From positions 877,574 to 941,573 of the forward strand of contig NC_056537.1 in the NCBI RefSeq assembly GCF_910596095.1: 64,000 nt of DNA, read 5' to 3'. How positions within the stretch are numbered: the stretch's first letter is position 1; each line of letters begins with the position of its first letter. The notes under the pieces are model-generated. The model did no database searches, was not told where the DNA came from, and worked only from the letters and a program-made list of their open reading frames with translations. Both the position numbers and the translations under genes were made by a program. Source of the DNA: Thunnus maccoyii (taxonomy: Eukaryota > Chordata > Actinopteri > Scombriformes > Scombridae). This document shows positions 47,595-60,700 of this stretch, piece by piece.

Positions 47595-50500
47595 ATGGAG
47601 GAGGTGACCCGCCTGATGTCCACAGGCGACTCTGTGAAGCTCTGGGATGCGGTTTCCATGGCACCTCTGGAGCAGTTTAACCCACACAGCATCAGCCACC
47701 CCGTCGCTCAGGCCTGCTGGAGCTCCAACAGTATCCTGATAGAACCGATCATCTGCTTTGATCATCTCAATAATCACATCAGTGATGTGTCACTAAAATA
47801 CTGCAACAGTGTGAACTGGTCGTTTATGCACTGGTGTGTAAATCACCTGTTTAAGATGTTCACTTGTCCGTCTAATAGTGTTTTTCCGTGGAGGGAGGGA
47901 GGGAGGGATGGATGGATGGAGGGATGGATGGATGATGAATGGAGGGAGGGCTGGGTGGATGGATGATGGATGGAGGGATGGAGGGATGGATGGAGGGATG
48001 GATGGATGATGGATGGAGGGAGGGAGGGATGGAGGGATGGATGGATGGAGGGAGGGATGGATGGATGATGGATGGATGGATGGAGGGAGGGATGGATGGA
48101 TAGATGGAGGGAGGGATGGATGGATGATGGAGGGATGGATGGAGGGAGGGATGGATGATGGAGGGATGGATAGATGGAGGGATGGATAGATGGATGGATG
48201 ATGGAGGGATGGAGGGAGGGATGGATGATGGAGGGATGGATGATGGAGGGATGGATGATGGATAGATGGAGGGACGGATAGATGGAGGGATGGATAGATG
48301 GAGGGATGGATAGATGGATGGAGGGATGGATGGATGATGGAGGGATGGCTGGATGGAGGGATGGATAGATGGAGGGATGGATGATGGAGGGATGGATAGA
48401 TGGAGGGATGGATGGATGGAGGGATGGATGGAGGGATGGATAGATGGAGGGATGGATGATGGAGGGATGGATGATGGAGGGATGGATAGATGGAGGGATG
48501 GATGATGGAGGGATGGATAGATGGAGGGATGGATGATGGAGGGATGGATAGATGGATAGATGGAGGGATGGATGGATGGAGGGATGGATAGATGGAGGGA
48601 TGGATAGATGGAGGGATGGATGGATGGAGGGATGGATAGATGGAGGGATGGATGATGGAGGGATGGATGATGGAGGGATGGATAGATGGAGGGATGGATG
48701 ATGAAGGGATGGATAGATGGATGGATGGATGGAGGGATGGATGATGGAGGGATGGATGGATGGATAGATGAATGGATGGATGGATAGATGGAGGGATGGA
48801 TGGATGGAGGGATGGATAGATGGAGGGATGGATGATGGAGGGATGGATAGATGGAGGGATGGATGATGGAGGGATGGATAGATGGATAGATGGAGGGATG
48901 GATGGATGGAGGGATGGATAGATGGAGGGATGGATAGATGGAGGGATGGATGGATGGAGGGATGGAGGGATGGATGATGGAGGGATGGATGATGGAGGGA
49001 TGGATAGATGGAGGGATGGATGATGAAGGGATGGATAGATGGAGGGATGGATGGATGGAGGGATGGATGATGGAGGGATGGATGGATGGATAGATGAATG
49101 GATGGATGGATAGATGGAGGGATGGATGGATGGAGGGATGGATAGATGGAGGGATGGATGATGGAGGGATGGATAGATGGAGGGATGGATGGATGGAGGG
49201 ATGGATAGATGGAGGGATGGATGATGGAGGGATGGATAGATGGAGGGATGGATGGATGGAGGGATGGATGGATGGATAGATGAATGGATGGATGGATAGA
49301 TGGAGGGATGGATGATGGAGGGATGGATGGATGATGGATGGATAGATGGAGGGATGGATGATGGAGGGATGGATGGAGGGATGACGCTCTCAGCTGTATC
49401 AGAGCCGTGTTCAGTTGCTGCTGCTGTTTCATATTAAAAGCCTGATCGGAGCTTCGTTAGCGGAGCTTCGTTAGCGGAGTTTCGTTAGCGGAGTTTCGTT
49501 AGCGGCGCCGTCGTTCAGTAAAACAGGTCGAATCAACCAGATATCAAGGTTCAAAGTTCACTTTACTGTCATTCAAGACCATAATGCACATGTGAGAAGT
49601 TTACAGCAGAACAAAACTGCATTTACTCAACATGCAAAATAAAAACACTGATAAAGAAATAAAAACATCTGGACACATTCTGCGTTACTTGATGGGCGGA
49701 AAAGTTTTAAATACTGCAGAGAAGAACAGCCGCAGTCAGCTGTTAGATTCCTGTTATTATTTATTGATATGTATGTATTCATGGAAGTCTGAACTGGTGT
49801 CAGTTGACTGAGAAAGATGAAGCAGCCTTGACCAGTTCAACTCAGACCAGTTCATGGTCAGTGCCAGCAGCAGTGGAGACAAACTGGTGGTTTCCAGCCT
49901 CAAGTCGTCTCCTGTTCCAGTGGTGGAGCTGGCTGAGGGGGTGAGTGCACGGCCTCTGATGATGATGATGATGATGTGTTTCTATCATTGCTGTCCTTCA
50001 CTAATCACGGCTCTTTGATGGTCTGTTCAGAAAAAACAGACTCGTGTGTGTTTGAGTTCGTCATCTCAGTTTCTGGTCAGTGGAGGTCTGGATCACTGCG
50101 TTCACATCTGGAACCTGAAGACCACGAGACTGCACCGCTCGCTGAAGGTAAGACCTCACCGAGCAGGACGGCGGCGAAACAACATCCTGCGGTCTCTGCT
50201 TCTCAAACACAAACACAGGCTAGCCTAGGCTAACCGCTAAACCTTTAGTTCAGGTGACCGAACCACGAGAAAGTGTTCCTAGAAGCACACTGAGTTTGAT
50301 CGCTAAAGAAGCATTTTAAGCATTTACGTTTGACTATGACTTATGGTTTCTAGAAGAATAGAGAATTATAGAAAATCTCAATCAATAATTACAATTTAAG
50401 TCCTATAAACTTTGTCCACAACACACTGATATAATTAATATCAAAGAGAATTAAGTGGACTGCCAACGTATAGCTCAGAAACATTATATAGGAGATTATT

Positions 50501-53500
50501 AACTCATCAATTCCACAACTGTACCAGATTTTCATGCTGGGAATAAACAATAAGACGGCAACATATGTTAATGTACAATTACAATCAAACTGTTCCAAAT
50601 ATGAGAGATAGCAGTAAAATGAACCTTTATGCCCATAATGTCTCATAACAAACACTAACAGAGAGCTCAGATTTAAGTCTGTTCCTGTCGTAGATGTGAT
50701 CTTTACATCTGCTACTGGATCTCCAGAGTCAGCTGACCATCCTGAGTCACGACAGTCCCGTAAACTGCGGCGGGTCCACAGACTGAAGTGATTCACGTCA
50801 TAGTTTAAGGGACTGTCGCGACTCAAGACGGCTAATATAGCAGCAACATCTACGTTACTTTTGCACGTGCACGTTGTAATAACAGCAAGAAAACACACAT
50901 ACACGTAACATTTAGTACAAATGAGTAAAGGCACGAATGTAAAGATCGATTAATTGGAGAATCAGTTCTTGTATCCAGTTCTAGCTGTGAGGAGGTTTAA
51001 CAGCCTCGACTGTTGAGGATCTGACGAGAGTGAGAGGTTACTGTCTGTCTCTGTCACAGGACCACAAAGAAGAGGTGACCTGCGTTTCCTTTAATGCCAA
51101 TGACAGCTACATCGCCTCCGGCTCCACCAGCGGAGATCTGGTCCTCCACAGTCTGACCACCAACCTGTCCAGCAAAGCCTTCGGCCACGGCAGCGACCAG
51201 GTCAGACAACCTGCTGCTCATTCATGTCTGCAGCTTTATCTTTAGTGGTGTTTAGTGGTTAGTTTTGGCCACGTGGTTGTACACAACAGGGTTTCACAAT
51301 TACATAGACAGTAGGTCACATCCTATCGGCACATGTAGAGTATGTCGTCCCCTTTAAACATTAAACGTAAACATCAACATCATACGAAAACAAAAGTGTG
51401 TATATTTGGCCCCATAAAAGACAAAAAGAAAACATTAAAATGAATGAAAATTACATCAATGCATCGTTTCCAGACAGTTCGAAATTTATGAGTTTCCAAA
51501 AACTCCATATAAAGGCTCCATGAGCGAGCAAAGTTCTTGTCTTTACAGTTTCTCCAGAGAGAGACTAGGCTGCCGCATAGAAGGTAAGTCCACTACTTTT
51601 AGGAAATATGTAACTTAACCTTGCAGGTGTAAGATAAGTTTGTATTAACCATTTGTACTGTAAAAACTTAACTGGTTCTGGGCCTTAAAACATGCCGTTT
51701 CTGCTCCATGAATATCCTCCTTCATGTCTGTCCTCCATGCCTCGTAGCTTTTTGGAAGACAAATCTTTTGAACTTATTAACAATAAACCATAAACAAAGA
51801 GAACTGACCTTTACCAGTCATATGGGTGAGTTAGTTCCTCAGTTTTAGACAATGGAGGTAAAGACACCAGTAACTTAGGTCTGGATAAAATGTTTAAATA
51901 AATGTTTTTTCAGAATACCATATTTCTCACACACCTGAATATGTGTCAGTAGACGATCTTCTATATATCGATCTGACATTTTCTCCACAACTTTGTGACA
52001 CCGACATGTTTGACGTGCAGAGCACCAAACCGAAAAAGCTTTTTAATCCTCGTTGAATATAGATAAAACTTGAGAGAAAGTCGTGATGATGATATCTGCT
52101 CTATAGTCATCCATGCTGGAAAAGGAGCTGCAGAGAAATAATACATTGCTGATCTTAACTGGGCAGCCCAATAATACCATTTCAAACTGGGGAGCTGAAA
52201 CACTCCCCTTTCATATGGTGTATATAAATAGCCTAAGTTGGAGTCTAGTTTATTATTATTCCAGATGAATTTGTTCAATAAATCTAACCATTTTAACATC
52301 TAAGTATATAAAACCTTCCTTAGTGGCTGTGAGAGGTTCAATAACAACAATGCTGACTTGGAATTGTTTATTTTATGCCCTGAGATACCTCCAAAACTCT
52401 TGATTAAATTCATTAATTGAGGAATAGTATCATTTAAATTTGCTATAAAAAGTATGACGTCATCTGCATACAAAGATATATGATGTTCATGACCAGCAAT
52501 AGTTCTACCTGAGATGCCTTCATGAGCTGTTATGGCCGAAGCTAAAGGCTCAATGGCTAATACAAATAACAATGGCTGTAAGGGGCACTGTAAGGGCAGA
52601 GCGTTGGAGATTAAACATTATTATTGGTCAGTATCTCAGCAGTTGAATCTGCGCATAAAATTTGGACTAATCCCAAATCTCGGGAGCACACTGAGAAGAT
52701 CGCCTCACTGCATCCTATCAAAGGCTTGGAGCGCAATGTAGTCCATTTGTTTTCCAGTATTTGAGAAAACAGACTTGAAAAGACCTTTTGATCTTTCAGT
52801 CCGCTGCTGTTTTCATGAATTCTAACTTTTGTTTTTGTGATCTTCAGCCCATCCATGACCTGAGGCTGTCCACGCTGAAGCGCTCCCTGCTGGGCAGCGT
52901 TTCTGACAGCGGCACCGTGGTCCTGTGGGACTCCAACACCCAGAAGGAGCTGCAGGTGTTTGACAGCGCCCACAAGGCCCCGGGCTCCGGCCTGGCCTTC
53001 TCCCCCATCAGCGAACTGCTGGTGGTCAGCGTCGGTCTGGACAAGAAGATCGTCTTCTACGACACCGCCAGCAAGATGTAAGACTTATTATTCTCATATG
53101 ATGATGTAAGTAGGGCTGGGCCATATGGACAAAATCAAATATCACAACATTTGTAATGTGGATATAATGACTAAGTGGATAAAGGCAAATAATATAACAG
53201 CAGTCCAGTAGGTTCAGAACATTACATCACTTTACTGTGATGAAGCCTTTAAAACCAGGAACATTTATAACATATCACCATATTACAATATCTAAAATCT
53301 AAGACGATATCTAGTCTCATATCTGTCAATATATCAATATATTGCCCAACTGTAAGTGTAAACAGTACAGACACCATCATGCTGTTTCATTTTATAGTTT
53401 AAATTAATATTTGATATGAGCTCCAGCTGACTACAGTCTCTGAAGTCAAAGGTAGCTGACTAAAAACCTCAGGTCTTACAGCTTGTTAAGACTCTGTTAA

Positions 53501-56500
53501 TGATTTAATATCATGTTATATGAAAATTGCATTTAATCAAAATTAAAGCTGCAACATTTCTTTAGTCTCTATGACAGTAAACTGAATATCTTTTGTGGAC
53601 AAAACAAGACATTTGATGACGTCATCTTGGACTTTTTCGCCATTTTATAGACCAAACAACTAAACTAAACTGGGCAGACCTGGTACAATAACCCAGTTTG
53701 GTGCCACAGTCAGCTACAGATATGTGTATAAGGTATATATAAGGTGTGTAGCATGGTCGGGAGGAAGCAAAGTCAGCTAGCCTCCTCTAGAAGAAGCAGC
53801 TGGTCTGACGGGCGGCTGAGTGAAGCGCAGCCTGCGGAGGAAACACCGGGACCGTCAAGGTGAAACAGTCCGTGGAGGGAAGCACAGTTCTGCGGCGGAG
53901 GAGAAGGCAACGAATCGGCCTCTCATAATCGGCAGAAAATGTTCATTTTGGCCGATGTCGATAATATCGTGCATCCGTAGTGTATGATATAATACATGTG
54001 TATGTATAATGTGTTTATAACGTATATAAATATGTGTGTGTCCACAGTGTCGTGAGGTCGATCCGGGTGGATAATCCGCTGACCTCGGTGGACTTTACTC
54101 CGGACGGTACTGGTCTGGTGGTCGGATCCACTCGGGGAAAGATCTACCAGTATGACCTGAGGAACTGTAATGCGTCCACCAGGATCACTGTGGCACATAA
54201 AACCTCCGTGACCTGCCTGCGCTTCCAGAGCGCCGCCAGCAGACACAAGGTACCAACAGACCAATCAGAGCACGGACTGACTCAACACCACTGTAGACTA
54301 GAGATACATGAGGCTCATATTTTACCTGATAGACTGTAAGAGTGTTTTAATGCTGCTGTTCATCATTTGTGATGTGAGAATCAGAATAAGAAGGTATTAG
54401 TGTTAGCACGGAGCGTCCTGATTGGCTGCTGACAGCGCTGTCAGCTGAAGAGTCGATCACACTGGACGGTAGAGAAGACGGTAGAGGAGACGATGGAGGA
54501 GACGATGGAGGAGACAGTAGAGGAGACGGTAGAGGAGACGGTGGAGGAGGTGGTGGAGGAGACGGTGGAGGAGACGGTAGAGGAGACGGTGGAGGAGACG
54601 GTAGAGGAGACGGTAGAGGAGACGGTGGAGGAGACGGTAGAGGAGACGGTAGAGGAGGTGGTGGAGGAGACGGTAGAGGAGGTGGTGGAGGAGACGGTGG
54701 AGGAGACGGTAGAGGAGACGGTAGAGGAGACGGTAGAGGAGGTGGTGGAGGAGACGGTGGAGGAGACGGTAGAGGAGACGGTGGAGGAGACGGTAGAGGA
54801 GGTGGTAGAGGCGACGGTGGAGGAGACGGTAGAGGAGGTGGTGGAGGAGACGGTAGAGGAGGTGGTAGAGGCGACGGTGGAGGAGACGGTAGAGGAGACG
54901 GTGGAGGAGGCGGTAGAGGAGGCGGTAGAGGTGGTGGAGGAGGTGATAGACTTCACTGTATTTAATGCTGGAGCTGAGAGTCGCTGTGCGTCTCACAGAT
55001 GTTACAGGTTGAGGTTTTTCACTCTCTGACCTACAGTAACCCTTCATGTCGTCATGTGATGTAACGTTGGTAAAACAGTTTTATAGTGAATGGATTTGAA
55101 CTGCGAGGCTGTAGCCTTTAACCAGCTGTAAGGACGGCTGATGTTAGGATTATATAGTTACTCTTCATCATCATCATCATCATCGTCGGTCCTGAAACCG
55201 ACTGGAAACTGTGTGCAGGTTGTTTTCACATGAAAACGTAGTGATGTAGTCAGTCAGTGTCTCTCTCTCTCCTCAGAGCTCCACCAAGATTTCCAGCACC
55301 AAGAGACCTTCTACCAAACTGTCCAGCAGCCAGCAAGACCCCGCCCCCTCCCCCGGCACAGGCCCCGCCCCCCACAGACAGATGACAGGTCGGTTCATCT
55401 GATTGGCTGTTGTTAGGGATGCAGCAATTAACAGTTCATAATAAAAACACTTCAGTTTATTACTTATATTAGTCAATGAAGTTCATCTTAATCTTATATT
55501 AATAATAATAATTAAAATACTATATTTTAAATACTAACTTCCTGTTCATGTGATTTTATGCATCTGTATAATAATAAAACACAACATCACAATCTTCAGA
55601 ATGACTCCAGCACAGTAAGCTTTCAGATAATGAAGTACCAGTAAGGTCAGAGGTCAGAGGTCAGAGGTCAGACAGTGAGCTCAGTGTCGTTGTCCAGCAG
55701 GAGGCGCCGGAGCAGAGCTGATGAGCAGAGAGGCTGAAGGCCAGCAGGGAGCGGAGCAGCCGCCCGTCGGACAAAACAGCGTGGACGTCTTCTCTCCTGC
55801 AGGTCAGACCTCTGATTGGTTCAGCCGACGCTGCCTTCACTGCCTCCTCAGAAAACTGAGCTTCTCTCTAAATGATGCAGCCGTAACTGTGACATCATTA
55901 AAGTATGAACCAGTCTCATGTTTTCACTGTGTTGTGCTGTTAAAGAACGAAACTTTTAACAGGAAGTCACCTGCTAGTCTGAAGTGATGCTGCTGCTTCA
56001 GGGATGACTTTGTGTTTCCATAGTTACCAGTTCGAAGCTGCTGTCCAGAGAAGGGGAGGGTCAGCAGTTCATCGGCCGCGGCAGCCTGGACATTTTCTCC
56101 CCAGTCAGAGAAGGTCAGACTCCCCTCACTCTACTGGTTTTTACTGGTTTCTACTGGAAGTCACCTGTCAGTCAGAAACGATGCTGCTGGTTCAGGGGTA
56201 ACCTTTAATGTTGTGTTTCCATAGTTACCAGTCTGGAGCTGCTGTCCAGAGAAGGGGAGGGTCAGCAGTTCGTCGGCCGCAGCAGCCTGGACATTTTCTC
56301 CCCAGTCAGAGAAGGTCAGACTCCCTTCACTCTACTGGTTTTACTGGTTTCTACTGGAAGTCACCTCAGATAGCTGATAATATGACAGAAGTAGTTTTTA
56401 CAGACTATTCTGCTGAAAACAAGTTCAGGCAGCTTTAACCAGGTTGAAACTATGAAGGACCAAGACTAGAACCCTGAGGAACCCCACATGTGATTATTGA

Positions 56501-57712
56501 CATTATCAATGGGAGGATCATGTTGCTCCGTAACTGCTGGATGTGGAAATAAACAACTGTTTACTAACAAGTTCAACACATCAACTTAAAGCTGATGATG
56601 AGTCAGCGTCATTTTGAGGAAACAACATCTACTCATGACTCACATCAGCTCAACTGTCAAATATGAAGAAGTCAGCGATCAATATGTAGAAATTATTAAG
56701 TAAGAAAAACAGCTGATAACTGCTCCAGTTTGTATTATTTGATGATACGACTGAAAGATGTTCAGTTTACTGTCGTAGAGACGAAAGAAACCAGAAAATA
56801 TTCACATTTAACAAGCTGCAATCAGAGAATTTGGACTTTTTCTGCTTAAAAAAAATGACTCAAAACGATGAATTGATCACCAAAATAGTTGATTAATAAT
56901 TAATGTAATAGTTGCAGCTTTACTATTCAGTTTGTGAGAGTCTCAGGATGATAATACAGGAGACGCTGTGACGGCTGTAAGCTGAGACGCATTTATTTGT
57001 GTCTGATATGAATAAACATGAACAGCTGCTGTTGGCAGCGTCGGACCTGTTTTTTTTATCCATTCATTCAGAAATCAATAATCAATAGTGTTTAGGAGCG
57101 TCTGTGAAACGTGAGTCATCCTCTGTGTCGTTGCCTCGGCGCGTACCGCCGGGCCTGAAACAACAAAGTCTAGAGGAAACACTGTCATGTATATTAATAT
57201 TAACACATTAACCCTTTCATGCATGAATTATGATAAACCTCAGTCAGGATGTTTTTATTCCTCTTTAGGCATGAAAATAAAGATTTGAACTCAGTGGACA
57301 GATGATGAATCATCATTTTCTCCCAACATAAAATCAACACTTGGAAATTTGAACAATTGTATAACTTGATGTTACAAAAGAAAACGGCTTTTGAACAGCT
57401 GTCCACTGTAGTGACCACCATGCATGAAAGGGTTAATCCTGTTTACTGTCCCGTCAGATCAGCTGACTGATCAATAAAGACATTCAGGTCAAAGGAGAGT
57501 TTCCTCGTCACCTCCGAGGTGCGTTTGAGCGGTTGGAACCTCCTCCGTGATGGCGGAGGGAGATCAGTGTCAGGGTCACGGCCGGACGACGGCGGCGCGA
57601 TGAGCAGAAAGCAGCTCATATCAGTGTTGTGTTAATTACTCGTTAGTCGTTCATCTCCATTTTTAATACCAAAGATTCTCTGGTTCCATGTTCACTGATG
57701 TGAGAGTTCCAG

Positions 57713-57760
<48 letters not shown>

Positions 57761-60700
57761 TTGGGGTTTTTGTGTGATGCACGTAGATGCACGAAGCACA
57801 GCAGAGTAACCGTCAGCTCTTCTTCCTGTCCAGACTCTAGGACCCAGGGGACGCCTGGAGACACACCTTTCGGAAGAACACAAGGTAAAAAAGGAAGTCA
57901 CCTGTCAGTCAGAAATAATGATGCTGCTGCTGGTTCAGGGACGACTTTTAATGTTGTGTTTCCATAGTAACCAGTCTGGAGCTGCAGGCCAGAGACGGGG
58001 AGGGTCAGAAGTTCGTCGGCCGCAGCAGCCTGGACATTTTCTCCCCAGTCAGAGAAGGTCAGACTCCCTTCACACCACTGGTTTTACTGGTTTCTACTGG
58101 TTTCTACTGGTGACCACACGTTAATCACAGCTAAATAACCTGCTGATATGACGGAGGTTGTTTACAGAAAAACACAAGTTCAAGCAGCTTTAACCAGACT
58201 GAAACTATAAAGGGTTAAGAATAGAACCCTGAGGATGTAATTATTGATTATTGAATGATTATCAGTGGGATGATGATGTCGTTCTGTGTCTGCTGGATGT
58301 GAAATAAGCAACATATCAACTATAAAGCTGCTGATTTGTCAGTTTTCTGCTCGTTTGTGATGAAAACACATCAGTGACTGCAGGTGTAACTTCATCATGT
58401 GGGTGTTGGGACAGACGCTGGGTTTCTGTGATGTCGTTGTTGTCATGGAGACGGGGATGGTTGTGTTTCAGACGCTGACTCGGGTGCTAACTCGCACCGT
58501 AAGACGCCCCTGCTGGCCTCGGCAGGGCGCTGCTACAGCCCGCTGTCCATCTTCCAGACGCCCCCGCCAATCAAAGAAGAGGAGCCGATCGCCGCTGCTG
58601 CGGCTGCTGCGGCTGAACCATGTGACTCTAGAAAGGTGCTGACCTCTGACCTCTGACCTCAGAGATCAAACATCACATACAAAGAGCGCAGCAGGATGTC
58701 GCCGCCAGTCGCTGTTTTTAAAATGAAAAAATGTGTCTTGATTGACAGTCCGACAAGGCCAGCTGCTCCAGCCTGGAGGGTCAGGATCAGACCACGCCCA
58801 CCCCGCCCCAGCAGACCAATCACAGCCAGCCGGCCCCGCCCTTCTTCACTCCGGAGCCCAGCCTCAGGAGAGCCAATGGTATTCAAGCTCAGCTGAGCTA
58901 CGACTCACCTGTCCAAGGAGCTCCGCCCACCACCACCACCACAGGTAGACTCACTAACAGCCAAACAAGTAAACAAACAAACAAACATAAATAAACAATA
59001 CAGGCCGATAAAAACTACACTCTACATAGAGAAGCTGTTTCCTGCAGCATCTCTGGCAATAAAACTGTGACATCATCATTAGAGGCTGACTCTCTGTGTG
59101 TCTGCAGACGCCTCCTCTTCCTCCTCCTCCTCCTCCTCTCTCCCTCAGCACATGGCAGAGGTGGCGGGACAGTCAGCGGCTGCTCCTCTCACCTCCCTGC
59201 AGGTCCACTTCATCCAGAACATGATCCATGACGCCGTGGAGGACTGCAGGTCTCTTTATTTAACACACGGACTTAAAGGATGAGCTGAAGTATTCTGTTT
59301 TGTCTCCGTGACAACAAACCGACGTGGTGTCAGTCGTCTCTCTCTCACTACTTTCTTCTTCTTCTTCTTCTCTTCAGAGACGCCTGTCACCGAGACATCA
59401 TCAACCTCCAGGTGGAGATGATCCGACAGTTTTACATCCAGCTGGTAGGAATCAATACATTCATTTCACACACTGATCGATCAGATTTCACAACGGCTTC
59501 ATGCATCACCTCCATCATCATCACCATCAAACTACACTCCTGCAGCTTTAATGAACATCTTTGAGTGTCAATAATAATTAAAGCTGTAAGCAGCGTTGGT
59601 CGGGACCTCGCTCTCTGGCCCATCGGGATCATTTTGCTTTTTAAAAATAAGGGATATTTCTTACAAGTGTGGTGTGCTTTTATTTTGAAAGTTTGATTGA
59701 CATGTGTAATGTCAGGTGTGTAGAGACAATAAGTAACTGCAGCTGGACACAGAAAAATACTCATATATTTGAATGGAGAGTGTAAGCGAACCCACACCTT
59801 TTTGAACATTTACTGCTTCCACATAGTTTTAGATACAAACTTCATTTGAACTTTAAATGAGTCACGAGACTTTGACCTACAAATCTTGAATTTACATGTT
59901 TTTTCTATCTTTTATTGTTTTTGAGATATTAGAGTGTGAGTTTTAAAGTCTTTTCTTGCTCCTCCTGTGATTTTATAATGAGTGTGTATTGCGGAATGTT
60001 TCACAGCACTGAGGGAGTGACATCACCAGGAGCAGTTGGAGAGGAGGATTTTAGAGTACGCTTCTTGTGAAATCTCCTCATAAATCCCATGACTTTGGCC
60101 AAATCTTACATTAAAAATCATCTTGTAGTAGGAAATTTCGTTGCGAATCCATTGATACAGGTTTGAAAGTGGTCAGACTTATAGTTTAGACGTCAGAAGC
60201 CTCTGTTTGACACAAAGTTCATGCCCATAGATTGCCTCCCCATTGGTTTACATTGTAAGGTATGATGTGGCACTGCAACTTTCAGGGCTTATAAAATCCA
60301 AACCGTTCGAGTTATTACAAAGTTTTTAACAACTTTTTTCCAGCACAGTGTCATAAGTCACCTATTAAAGTTTGAAGCTGATACCATTAACACCCTCGGA
60401 GGAGATAGTGTTTGTTCAGGGTCCAAAATTGGGGCAAAGTCTTATTTTGAAAGGCTAATTGCAGACTTCCTGTTGGATTTAGGTCAGGGGTGTCGGTGTA
60501 TGATTTGTAGGTCTTGATGAGACGAAATAATTGAGTTTTGGCACTTTGGGGGTTAATTTTTACATTTTATCAAATTTTTCACCAGACCTGATGTGGGGTC
60601 AAATTAAGAGTTGAAGTGGCGTAATAATAAAGAAAGAAACAAACACACGATACAGTAGTCCTCTGTCTTTTGGGCTCGGTCCCTAATAAATAAAATGTTT

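Noticed and set aside
47843-49432. 529-codon minus-strand frame of Pro-Ser-Ile-His repeats
   Set aside because: Translation of a GGATGGA-type array within a NEDD1 intron; no unique sequence or homology.
50389-50934. 181-codon minus-strand frame that might be a nested gene
   Set aside because: No recognisable domain, odd composition rich in Cys/Tyr, contains an inverted repeat, and no splice or promoter signals; most likely a repeat remnant.
54441-55047. Glu-Thr-Val-Glu and Ser-Ser-Thr-Val frames of 170-196 codons
   Set aside because: Translation of the 12-bp array in a NEDD1 intron; open in several frames on both strands.
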